A stretch of 64,000 nucleotides of DNA. Source: Pseudofrankia inefficax. GTDB lineage: Bacteria > Actinomycetota > Actinomycetes > Frankiales > Frankiaceae. The stretch is taken from NCBI RefSeq assembly GCF_000166135.1, contig NC_014666.1, positions 4,464,001 to 4,528,000 on the forward strand, given 5' to 3'. Positions 1 through 7,438 of the stretch are shown here, one piece after another (within the stretch, counting starts at the first letter, position 1; every line of letters starts with the position of its first letter). Under the pieces are notes generated by a model that saw only the letters and a program-made list of their open reading frames with translations, was not told the origin of the DNA and made no database searches. The position numbers and the translations under genes are program-made.

Positions 1-1891
1 GGAAGGTCGGCGAGGTGCTGGTGGTGACGGTGGTGGCCGCACCGTTCCCGGTCACGGCGATGCGGTAGTCGACCTGGCTGTCGCCGCCGAGGTCCGCGGG
101 CGGATCCCAGGTCAGGCGGCGGCTCCCCGGACCGGGAATGGTCTGGACGACGTTCCTGACCTGTCCTGGCGCCACGCAGCCGACGGCGTCGACCGGCGTG
201 GACGGGGTCGAGCCGCCGGGGCCGACGGCGGTCACCGTGAACGAGCGGCTGGTGCAGTCGGGCACCTTCACGGCGACGGTGGTGCGCCCGGCGGCGACGG
301 TCCTGGTCGCGAGGCCGGTGGCGGCGATCTGGTAGCTGGTGACCGCTCCGCCGTCGGGCTGGGTGATCGTCAGCGAGACCGCGCCCGACTGGGCCGTCGC
401 CCGCAGGACCGGCTGGGCCGGCGCGCCAGCCGACGGCGAGGCGGTCGCGGTCGCCGACGGGGTGGCTGGCGACGTGGGCTCCGCCGAGGCGGACGGCCCG
501 GGCCCGGTATTGCTTGACGGGTCCCCGGGCGCGCTCGCCGACGGTTCAGAGGTGAGCCCGACCGTGGGCCCGGAGTCGGCCCCGGTGTCGCTCGCGGGAC
601 TGCCATGCCCCGCCGACCGCAGCGCGACCGCGATTCCCGTGCCGGCCAGCACCAGCACGACGATGGCGGCGATCAGCAGCATGAGCCCACGGCGCGACCG
701 GTCGGGGCGCCGGCGGCCGGCGGCACCCGGCGGCAGGACCCGATCCGGCGGCGGCGCCGAACCGGGTTCGGACCCTGGCAGGCTGGCCGGCCCCCAGGCT
801 CGGGCGTCCGGCGAGCGGTGGGCGCGGCTGGCCGGCAGGTCGGTCCGAGTCTCGGCCACCGCGTCGTCGGCGAGGAAACGGTTGAGGACGGTGGGCTGGG
901 CGCCGTCGTCGTCGGGCCCGCCGGGCACGTGTGTCGTGAGGTTGCGGTCCCAGTCCGGCGTCAGGCTCCACGTCGGCACGGACTCGTGGGTCCGCGGGCC
1001 CGACGTCGACGAGTCCGGGCGGCCCAGCCGGGGCAGCGCGGGCAGGCCGGAGAACGTCGGTTCCAGCGCCGCCAGGGTCGCGATGGCCTGGGACGCGGTC
1101 GGGCGGTCGTCGGGCTGCTTGGCGAGCATCGCGGCGAGCAGGTCCCAGAGCTGGTCGGCCAGGTCCGGGGGCCGCACGGGGGTCTCGTTGACGTGGCGGA
1201 GCAGCACGGCGATCGCGGGGCCGCCGACGAACGGCGGCTGGCCCGCGAGCAGCTCGTAGAACAGGCAGCCGGTCGAGTAGATGTCGACGGCGGGCGTGGT
1301 CGGCTGGGCGCTGGCCAGCTCGGGGGCCAGGTACGACGGCGTCCCCAGGATCCCGGTGCCGGTCGTCAGCGACGGGCCCTCCAGCTGGCGGGCGATGCCG
1401 AAGTCGGTGAGGACCGCGTCGTCCCCGTCGAGCAGCACGTTCTCCGGTTTGACGTCGCGGTGCACGACGCCGGCCTCGTGCGCCCGCCGCAGGGCGACCA
1501 GTACCTGGCCGGTCAGCCGGCCCGCGTCCGTCGGGGTGAGCGTGCCGCGGCGGCGCAGCAGGCCGCGCAGGTCGCCGTCGGGAAGGTAGTCCATGACGAT
1601 GCCGACGCGGTCGTCCTCGGCGATGAGGTGCCGAATCCGGATGACGTGCCGGTCTGCGAGCCGGGCGACGACCGAGCACTCCCGCAGCAGCCGGGCGACC
1701 ACCTGCGAGTCGTCGGCCAGTTCCTGGCGCAGCAGCTTGACGGCGACCAGCTCGCCGTTCGGGGTGACCGCGCGGCGGACCTCCCCGGTCGCCCCGCGAC
1801 CGAGCACCGTGCCGATCCGCAGGTCGCCGAGCGCGAACTCGTCCTCGGCGGTCATCCCGCCCAGGCCCGCGCCCGCCCAACCGCCGTCCAT
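1..1891 (-). CDS. Membrane Ser/Thr protein kinase with extracellular FN3 repeats (3' end outside window)
   Basis: Read leftwards from 1891, the frame stays open to the window edge. It shows a kinase domain with glycine loop GRGATGEV (residues about 31-38), the VAVK lysine at 52, catalytic loop HRDVKPEN, DFGIA and an APE box. One membrane helix follows (about nt 685-620), then a Ser/Pro/Thr-rich linker and fibronectin type III-like repeats (for example the segment ending RLTWDPP near nt 120). The start is ATG 1891, 8 bases after AGGGGAG; an in-frame ATG at 1855 is the alternative. The kinase class is the PknB-like group that phosphorylates cytoplasmic targets in response to envelope cues. FN3 in place of PASTA outside is less usual. 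The ligand is unknown. Confidence 0.9.
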   Translation of the reverse strand, partial: MDGGWAGAGLGGMTAEDEFALGDLRIGTVLGRGATGEVRRAVTPNGELVAVKLLRQELADDSQVVARLLRECSVVARLADRHVIRIRHLIAEDDRVGIVMDYLPDGDLRGLLRRRGTLTPTDAGRLTGQVLVALRRAHEAGVVHRDVKPENVLLDGDDAVLTDFGIARQLEGPSLTTGTGILGTPSYLAPELASAQPTTPAVDIYSTGCLFYELLAGQPPFVGGPAIAVLLRHVNETPVRPPDLADQLWDLLAAMLAKQPDDRPTASQAIATLAALEPTFSGLPALPRLGRPDSSTSGPRTHESVPTWSLTPDWDRNLTTHVPGGPDDDGAQPTVLNRFLADDAVAETRTDLPASRAHRSPDARAWGPASLPGSEPGSAPPPDRVLPPGAAGRRRPDRSRRGLMLLIAAIVVLVLAGTGIAVALRSAGHGSPASDTGADSGPTVGLTSEPSASAPGDPSSNTGPGPSASAEPTSPATPSATATASPSAGAPAQPVLRATAQSGAVSLTITQPDGGAVTSYQIAATGLATRTVAAGRTTVAVKVPDCTSRSFTVTAVGPGGSTPSTPVDAVGCVAPGQVRNVVQTIPGPGSRRLTWDPPADLGGDSQVDYRIAVTGNGAATTVTTSTSPTF

Positions 1892-2057
1892 CGGTTCCGC
1901 TCCCCTTGTGTCAACCCGCCAATCCTCCCATAGGCCCGATCCGGGCCTGGAGAACCGGTCGTCCGGGGCCGGGGCACCCGCCGGCCACGCCCCTGCGCTG
2001 GCGCGCGGCGGGACCGTAGTCTCCGATCAGGTGGGAGTCGTCGTGAGCGGAGGGTCC

Positions 2058-3005
2058 ATGCAGACACGGCCGTTGGGCACGAGCGGGCCGGCGGTGTCCG
2101 TCGTTGGGCTGGGTTGTAACAACTTCGGAATGAAGATCGACGCCGTGGCGACGGCGGCGGTCGTGGGTGCCGCGCTTGACGCCGGGATCACCCATTTCGA
2201 CACGGCCGAGATGTACGGCGGCGGGAAGTCGGAGGAGTACCTCGGCGCGGCCCTCGGGTCCCGGCGTGACGAGGTCGTCATCGCGACCAAGGTGCTGCCG
2301 CGCCCGGCGGACGAGCCCTACACCCCCGGCATTCTGCGTCGGCGCATCCTGGCGGGCTGTGAGGGCAGCCTGCGCCGGCTGGGCACCGACCGGATCGACG
2401 TCTACTACCAGCACTATGTCGACGCCGACGCCCCGAACGCCGAGGCCATGGACACGTTCAACGAGCTCGTCGAGGCGGGCAAGATGCGCCACCTCGCCTG
2501 CTCCAACGTCACGGGGCCGCAGATCGAGGAGCGGGCCTCCTACGCCGACGAGCACCGGGTCGCGCCGTTCACGGCGGCCCAGATCGAATGGAGCCTGCTG
2601 TCCCGGAGCGTCGAGGCGCAGATCGTGCCGGCGGCGGTGAAGGCCGGGATGGGGATCGTTCCCTACTTCCCGCTGGCCTCCGGCCTGCTCTCCGGCAAGT
2701 ACCAGGCGGGTGTGCCGTTCCCGGCGGGATCGCGGCTCGCTGACCTGCCGTTCTTCGCCCGGACCGCGACCGCGGAGAACTTCGCCTACATCGACGCGCT
2801 GACGGCGTTCGCGCGGGAGCGGGGCCACACGATCCTGGAGCTGGCGATCGCCTGGCTCGCGGCCCAGACCGGCGTCTCCAGCGTCATCGCCGGGGCGACC
2901 AGGCCCGAGCAGGTCGCCGCGAACGCGGCGGCGGCCGCCTGGGAACTCACCGCCGCCGACCTGACCGCCCTCGACAGAATCCCGCCCCCGCCTGCGGCCG
3001 CCTGA
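2058..3005 (+). CDS. Aldo/keto reductase
   Basis: 315-residue NADPH-dependent oxidoreductase of the AKR superfamily. It has the family tetrad in order: Asp and Tyr in the THFDTAEMYG segment, Lys in VIATK and His in VYYQHYVD. The C-terminal cofactor region reads SSVIAGATRPEQV. The start is ATG 2058 behind GGAGGG; GTG 2043 is an in-frame alternative. It is transcribed away from the kinase and converges with the response regulator at 3284-3919. The physiological substrate cannot be read from the sequence. Confidence 0.9.
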   Translation: MQTRPLGTSGPAVSVVGLGCNNFGMKIDAVATAAVVGAALDAGITHFDTAEMYGGGKSEEYLGAALGSRRDEVVIATKVLPRPADEPYTPGILRRRILAGCEGSLRRLGTDRIDVYYQHYVDADAPNAEAMDTFNELVEAGKMRHLACSNVTGPQIEERASYADEHRVAPFTAAQIEWSLLSRSVEAQIVPAAVKAGMGIVPYFPLASGLLSGKYQAGVPFPAGSRLADLPFFARTATAENFAYIDALTAFARERGHTILELAIAWLAAQTGVSSVIAGATRPEQVAANAAAAAWELTAADLTALDRIPPPPAAA

Positions 3006-3053
3006 CGCCTGCCCGGCCCGGCGAGCGCTGCCCGGGCGGCACGTTGGTGGTTG

Positions 3054-3128
3054 TGATCGCCGTTTCGGCCCTGACATGGCCGTAGAAAGCCGCTGACAAC
3101 AACCACGCGAGGGCCCAAACGGCGATCA
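3054..3128. repeat. 75-bp palindromic element, copy 1
   Basis: Intact copy of the dispersed inverted-repeat family. The left arm is TGATCGCCGTTTCGGCCCT and the right arm is AGGGCCCAAACGGCGATCA, with a 37-bp centre. It lies between the convergent 3' ends of the aldo/keto reductase (ends 3005) and the response regulator (ends 3284). Confidence 0.9.
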
Positions 3129-3134
3129 TGGCCC

Positions 3135-3239
3135 GGGAGCCGGGAGCCGGGAGCCGGGAGCCGGGAGCCGGGAGCCGGGAGCCGGGAGCCGGGAGCCGGG
3201 AGCCGGGAGCCGGGAGCCGGGAGCCGGGAGCCGGGAGCC
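3135..3239. repeat. Heptanucleotide tandem array (GGGAGCC)15
   Basis: Fifteen uninterrupted perfect copies of GGGAGCC start 7 bp after the palindromic element ends and stop 44 bp before the response-regulator stop codon. It is a simple-sequence, VNTR-like tract. A heptamer repeat shifts frame with each unit, so it is not read as coding. Perfect identity of all units implies recent expansion or active slippage. Confidence 0.95.
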
Positions 3240-3283
3240 GGCTACGGCCGGCTGGCCGGCGGTGGCTGGGCTCGGCTGGTGGG

Positions 3284-3919
3284 CTACTTCTCGACGCGGG
3301 CGGCGAAGACCGCGGCCTGGGTGCGGCTGGTCAGTTCCAGCTTGACCAGGATCGAGGAGACGTAGTTCTTCACCGTCTTCTCGGACAGGTGGATCCGGCT
3401 GGCGATCTGCCGGTTGGTGAGGCCCTCGGCGACCAGGTGCAGGATCTCCCGCTCGCGGGTGCCGAGCGCGGCGAGTTTCGGGTCCTGGGTCGGGCCCTCG
3501 CGCAGGCGGGTGAGGACACGCTGGGTGACGGCCGGGTCGAGCAGCGACCGGCCCGCGGCGATCGTGCGGATCGCGCCGATCAGGTCGGTGCCCTTGATCT
3601 GCTTGAGCAGGTAGCCGGCCGCCCCGGCCATGATCGCGGAGAACAGCGCGTCGTCGTCGTCATACGACGTCAGGATCAGGCAGCCGATCTCCGGATGCGC
3701 GGAGCGGATGTCCCGGCAGACGTCGATGCCGCTGCCGTCCTCCAGCCGGGCGTCGAGCACGGCGACGTTCGGCGCGGCGGCCGGCAGCCGCCGCAGGGCC
3801 TCGGCGGCCGTCGACGCCTCGCCGACCACCTGGATGTCGCCGGTGTCCTCGAGCATCTCGCGGATGCCGCGACGCACGATCTCGTGGTCATCCAGCAGGA
3901 ACACCCGCACATCACTCAT
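3284..3919 (-). CDS. NarL/LuxR-family response regulator, DevR (DosR)-like
   Basis: 211 residues. The receiver domain (1-120) has the acidic pair in LLDDHE, the phospho-acceptor Asp in VLDARL (about 54) and Lys in LLKQIKG. A LuxR-type HTH follows (about 145-205; TNRQIASRIHLSEKTVKNYVSSIL). Whole-length similarity is to the mycobacterial DevR/DosR group, including the GRSLLDP and RTQAAVFA segments. No histidine kinase is adjacent, so its partner lies elsewhere. A TATCGT hexamer just upstream of the ATG suggests a leaderless transcript. The dormancy/hypoxia role is inferred from family likeness only. Confidence 0.88.
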   Translation of the reverse strand: MSDVRVFLLDDHEIVRRGIREMLEDTGDIQVVGEASTAAEALRRLPAAAPNVAVLDARLEDGSGIDVCRDIRSAHPEIGCLILTSYDDDDALFSAIMAGAAGYLLKQIKGTDLIGAIRTIAAGRSLLDPAVTQRVLTRLREGPTQDPKLAALGTREREILHLVAEGLTNRQIASRIHLSEKTVKNYVSSILVKLELTSRTQAAVFAARVEK

Positions 3920-4338
3920 GATCCATACGATACCCGGTTCATCCAGCTCAGAGCGGCTCCTCGGGCCTGCCCCTGCCGTTCGGACCAGCCACTACGGGCT
4001 CCGGGACGGGCCGATCGGCCCGGTCGATGGGCCCACTCTACGGGCCAAAATGACCGCCCTGGCGGCCCGTGCGGCCCCTCGTTCCGACGGGCCGTTGGGG
4101 CGGGGCGCCTCATCGGTCGGGAATGGCGCAGGTCGAGAGGTCATGGCCGCGGCCACACCATCGGCTGGCGGCCGGGCGTGGGCCGGTGCCTGACCTTCCG
4201 ACCGGCCACCGAGGTAACCGGGAAACGGACGCGCCCACCGGCCCGGCCCGGCCCGCCGGCCCGGGTGGACCGGGCTGGCGGACGAGTGCCGACGGGCGCG
4301 TCCGTGCGCGCCGGACAAGGCGCGCTCGGCGGCGTCGC
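3920..4338. other. 419-bp gap without a supported gene
   Basis: This lies between two leftward genes (response regulator and azoreductase). Open frames here are arginine/proline-rich and show no domain. Several GGCC/GGGCC short inverted repeats occur, including around 4010-4060, but none forms a clean long hairpin. It should hold the response-regulator promoter at its left edge. Confidence 0.5.
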
Positions 4339-4974
4339 TCAGGCGCCGACGCGGACCTTGACGGCGTCGGTCGCGGCGGCCCGCGAGGCGTGGAACAGCG
4401 GCTGGAACTCGGCCAGCGCCGGGTTGACGGTCGAGAGGGTCATGTGGACGTTGACGAACTCGACGTCGTCGGCGCCCAGCGACTCGACGATGTGGGTCAG
4501 GTACGGCGTCACGTGGTCCCAGCCGTCCTTCGGGGTGCCCGGCCCGTAGGACCCGCCCTGGGAGGTCACGATGGTGACCTTCTTGCCGTTGAGCAGGCCC
4601 GGGTTCGTGCCGTCGGCCATGGTCATGCCCGGGACGATGAGCTGGTCGAGCCAGGCCTTGAGGGTCGAGGCGATCGAGAAGTTGTACATCGGCGCGGTGA
4701 AGACCACCTCGTCCGCGGCGGCCACCTCGCCGATGTAGGTGCTACGGGCCTTGACGGCCTCGACCTGCTCCGGGGTCCGCTGGTCCTCGGGGGTCATCCC
4801 GGCGGAGACGGCGGTCCAGTCCAGGTGCGCCGGGGGCTGAGCCGCGAGGTCGCGGTAGGTGACGATCCCGTCAGGGTTCCGGGCCTGCCACTCGGCGACG
4901 TACTCGCGCGAGACCGCGCGGGAGACGGAGTTGTCGCCGGCGAAGCTCGACTCGATGTGGAGCAGGTGGGCCAT
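4339..4974 (-). CDS. azoR: FMN-dependent NADH-azoreductase
   Basis: 211 residues, normal for AzoR. The flavodoxin-like fold begins LLHIESSFAG. The family FMN-binding loop appears as APMYNFSIAS (about 100) and the second as SQGGSYGPG (about 140). AzoR enzymes reduce quinones and azo compounds with two NADH-derived electron pairs. The gene is divergent from a MarR regulator with a repeat-bearing intergenic region, so it is probably controlled by that regulator as a quinone or electrophile defence gene (inference). Confidence 0.92.
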   Translation of the reverse strand: MAHLLHIESSFAGDNSVSRAVSREYVAEWQARNPDGIVTYRDLAAQPPAHLDWTAVSAGMTPEDQRTPEQVEAVKARSTYIGEVAAADEVVFTAPMYNFSIASTLKAWLDQLIVPGMTMADGTNPGLLNGKKVTIVTSQGGSYGPGTPKDGWDHVTPYLTHIVESLGADDVEFVNVHMTLSTVNPALAEFQPLFHASRAAATDAVKVRVGA

Positions 4975-5035
4975 TGGTGACTCCTCGTGAGGACGTTCGG
5001 GGCGCCCGCTGCCGTGCGGCTTGCCCCTAGATCGG

Positions 5036-5064
5036 CTATAGAACAGATCGTCTATCGAACAGAT
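5036..5064. promoter_or_regulatory. Tandem operator candidate between azoR and marR
   Basis: Two copies of CTATNGAACAGAT (5036-5048 CTATAGAACAGAT; 5052-5064 CTATCGAACAGAT) repeat with 16-bp period in the divergent promoter region. The block also contains the palindrome-like ATAGA-N8-TCTAT. It is AT-rich against its surroundings. Binding by the adjacent MarR protein is inferred. Confidence 0.6.
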
Positions 5065-5128
5065 TAGTTGCTGCGCCGCTCATCGTAAACACTGACGAAC
5101 GGAAGTCATTCCGGGGTACCCTCGTGCG

Positions 5129-5722
5129 ATGGCGCAGCTAACGGGAGCCGGGGCCGACGAGGCCCTCAACGGCCCGTGCGCCGCGGAACCCGACTGTCCT
5201 CCCGCCAACGTCGACGCCCTGGTCACGGACGACATGGCCAGGGACCTCGGCTGGCTGGTCGGCCAGATCCAGCACGGCTACCTGGCCGCCGCGTCGGCGG
5301 CGGTCGACTCGGTGCCGGGCGGCCTGCGCGGCCTGTATGTGCTGGGAGCCTCACTCTGCGGCCGGGCGCCCAACCAGATCGAGGTCGCCCGCCGGTTCGG
5401 GATCGACCGAACGGTCATGGTCCACCTCATCGACCAGATGGAGGACGCCGGCCTCGTCGAGCGCCGGCCCGACCCGGCCGACCGGCGCGCCCGCATGATC
5501 GTCGGCACCGACCACGGCCGGGCCGCCTACGACGCGGCCCAGGACCGGCTGCGTCTCGTGGAGGACCACATCCTCGCTCCGCTGGCCGAGGATGAGCGGG
5601 GCTCGTTCGCCTCGATGGCTCGCCGTGTCGTCGAGCACCTGGTCTCCATCGATCCCACTCAGGCCGAGTCGGCCTGCCAGCGCGCCTCCGGCGAGCTGGA
5701 CAAGCACGCTCCGCTCACCTGA
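5129..5722 (+). CDS. MarR-family transcriptional regulator
   Basis: 197 residues with a central winged helix: NQIEVARRFGIDRTVMVHLIDQMEDAGLVERRPDPADRRA is read in pieces as recognition helix and wing with the classic DPADRR turn. The N-terminal tail of about 40 residues contains two Cys (CAAEPDC) that could sense thiol stress, which is speculative. It is divergent from azoR, a common repressor/reductase arrangement. ATG 5129 is used; the upstream sequence GGGGTACC is a poor ribosome site. Confidence 0.88.
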   Translation: MAQLTGAGADEALNGPCAAEPDCPPANVDALVTDDMARDLGWLVGQIQHGYLAAASAAVDSVPGGLRGLYVLGASLCGRAPNQIEVARRFGIDRTVMVHLIDQMEDAGLVERRPDPADRRARMIVGTDHGRAAYDAAQDRLRLVEDHILAPLAEDERGSFASMARRVVEHLVSIDPTQAESACQRASGELDKHAPLT

Positions 5723-5807
5723 CTCCGGATCTTACGGTCGGCCGCCCGCGCCCGCGCGCCGTTTCGCGCGACGCAGACGCCCTTTCGGCGCGCGGATACT
5801 GGCTCGC

Positions 5808-6200
5808 GTGAGTGATCGCGACCCGCTGCCCCTGGCCGCCGACGAGGACGGTAACCTCCTGGTCGCGTTCCACCAGATCGCTGAGGACGCCGACCTCCGC
5901 GACGCCCCACTGCCCGCGTCCCTGCTCGCCCTCTGGACCGACGACGGCCGCCTCCTGCTGGTGTTCGACCGCCGTCGGCAGCGGTGGGAGCTGCCCGGCG
6001 GGCTGATCGACGCGGGCGAGACAGCGTGCGGCCCCTCGATCTGTACCTGGGACAGCTCGCCCGGCCACGTCTTGGGCGTCTGGCCTGAGTCCACGGGGGC
6101 GCCGCGAGTTGTCCACCCCCGTGGACTCAGGCCTGCTCTGGGGCCGCCTCGGGCCCGGCGCTCTCGGCGGCCTGCTCCGGCCCGTCGGACGGGGGGCTGA
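5808..6200 (+). pseudogene. Truncated Nudix hydrolase gene
   Basis: The frame from GTG 5808 encodes a normal Nudix N-terminal half (SLLALWTDDGRLLLVFDRRR, WELPGGLIDAGET). The Nudix box breaks off after GET at about 6022: the expected REL-EE-G residues are absent and the rest of the frame (to 6200) is unrelated. One frame over, the sequence reads DLYLGQLARPRLGRLA and stops at 6085-6087, so an internal deletion is possible. The missing catalytic glutamates make enzyme activity unlikely. The frame runs through a hairpin into the 3' end of the opposite gene. Confidence 0.7.
6082..6133. terminator. Long hairpin at convergent gene ends
   Basis: Perfect 18-bp inverted repeat: GGCCTGAGTCCACGGGGG (6082-6099) and its complement (6116-6133), with a 16-nt loop. 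The right arm includes the stop codon of the leftward gene ending at 6127. It is probably a bidirectional terminator; no U-tract, as is usual in high-GC actinobacteria. Confidence 0.7.
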
Positions 6201-7020
6201 CCGCGAGGCGGACGAGGTCCTCGAGGCTCAGCCCGTCGTCCAGGTGGTCGAAGCAGGCGACGAGCAGGGCCAGCGCCGCGGTGCCGAGCAGCGAGGTGCG
6301 CCGTTCGTGGTCGAAGACCCGGCCGTCGTCCTCGACCATCAGGCGTACCTGCATGCCCTCGGTGACGGCCGTCATGATGAAGTTGAGGTCCTCGATGGTG
6401 AGGCCGGCCCGGGGCTTCAGGCCGCGGGCGGCGGCCGCCTTCTCGTAGGAGTCCTGCCAGGCCTGGGTGCTGATCCGGTACATCTCCTGGACCGTCGAGC
6501 GGGCGATCTCGTCCCGGGCGGCCATCGCCGCGCCGATCAGCCACGTCCGCATCGCCGGGCTGTTCTGGCTGACGATCAGGTCCTGGTAGGCGGCGTCGTG
6601 GACGGCGCGGACGACGTCCTCGGCGTCGGCGAGGCGGTCGCGGGCCTCCGCGGTGCGGTCGGCGATCTCCTGCCAGTGCGCCCCGCGCAGGCTGTAGGAC
6701 AGCACGTCGCGGATGAAGTCCGGCTGGTAGGGCCAGCGGTCGCGGAACGTGCCCTCCGAGCCGTGCAGCCGCTCGCCGCTGCGGGCGACCTCGTCGATCA
6801 CGGCGCGCTGCGACAGCCAGCGGAACAGCGGCCGGTCCTCGGGGTCGGCCCCCTCGGCCGGGCCGAGCTGGGCGTCGATCAGCCGCCGCCCCGCCTCCAG
6901 GTACTCGCGGGTCAGCTCGTCGTTGGCGAGCAGCTTGCGTCCGGCGTCGGTCTTGCGCCGGGCGGCACGCATGAGTCCGGACAGGACGGGGGACAGGTCC
7001 TCGTCGGGCGCTTCCGTCAC
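6127..7020 (-). CDS. Hypothetical protein resembling a TetR-type ligand domain
   Basis: 297 residues; GTG 7020 follows AAGGAG with 7-base spacing. It is all-helical by composition. The central and C-terminal part (TWLIGAAMAARDEIARST, EDLNFIMTAVTEGMQVRLMV, ALALLVACFDHL) looks like the helical effector domain of TetR regulators, but an obvious N-terminal HTH is not recognised, so DNA binding is unproven. A perfect 16-bp palindrome sits 82 bp upstream and could be an autoregulatory site. Function unknown. Confidence 0.6.
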   Translation of the reverse strand: MTEAPDEDLSPVLSGLMRAARRKTDAGRKLLANDELTREYLEAGRRLIDAQLGPAEGADPEDRPLFRWLSQRAVIDEVARSGERLHGSEGTFRDRWPYQPDFIRDVLSYSLRGAHWQEIADRTAEARDRLADAEDVVRAVHDAAYQDLIVSQNSPAMRTWLIGAAMAARDEIARSTVQEMYRISTQAWQDSYEKAAAARGLKPRAGLTIEDLNFIMTAVTEGMQVRLMVEDDGRVFDHERRTSLLGTAALALLVACFDHLDDGLSLEDLVRLAVSPPSDGPEQAAESAGPEAAPEQA

Positions 7021-7101
7021 GACCGCTCTCCTTGGGCGAGGGCGCGGCACTATCACAGCGAGCACAGCCTAACAACGTCTCGGCGGCCGATGACGGCACA
7101 T

Positions 7102-7117
7102 CCTCGGATATCCGAGG
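7102..7117. promoter_or_regulatory. 16-bp perfect palindrome, operator candidate
   Basis: CCTCGGATATCCGAGG lies in the region upstream of the leftward TetR-like gene (start 7020). It is the only site in this gap with dyad symmetry and low local GC at its core. An operator role is inferred. Confidence 0.5.
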
Positions 7118-7344
7118 ACGGGCATGGGAGCACGTCGCTGAAAGGACGCGACCGCGAGCTGGCTCGGCCTTTCGGACTACGCAAGGCTTAGCCCCGACGA
7201 CGGGGCGTGGGGAACCCGCCACGTGGTCGTGGGCGCTGGGGGGTGTCCACGCAGGGAGGGCCGGCCGGGGCCAGCGTCTCAGACCTTCTACGGGGGGGAT
7301 GGTCTGAGCCGCTGTCCCCGGTGGCTCGAAACGCTCACACTCAT

Positions 7345-7378
7345 GATCCCCGCCGGCTCCTGGCGCCCGGCGGGGATC
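7345..7378 (-). terminator. Terminator hairpin of the ABC-F gene
   Basis: GATCCCCGCCGG (7345-7356) pairs perfectly with CCGGCGGGGATC (7367-7378) across a 10-nt loop, 60 bp downstream of the leftward stop at 7439. Confidence 0.65.
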
Positions 7379-7438
7379 AGTCGTCTCCGGAGGCTTCGTC
7401 TCCGGGGGCTTCTGCCCGCCGCGCGGGCGCCCGTGGGC

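Noticed and set aside
546-1933. Long open frames on both strands opposite or out of frame with the kinase
   Set aside because: They are arginine/proline-rich, without domains, and overlap a clear kinase frame; a usual effect of very high GC. The same applies to frames such as 9959-11767 (+) and 29266-31248 (-).
3128-3300. Open frame reading REPGAGS repeats through the heptamer array
   Set aside because: It arises from the tandem repeat itself, has no ribosome site and continues antisense to the response regulator.
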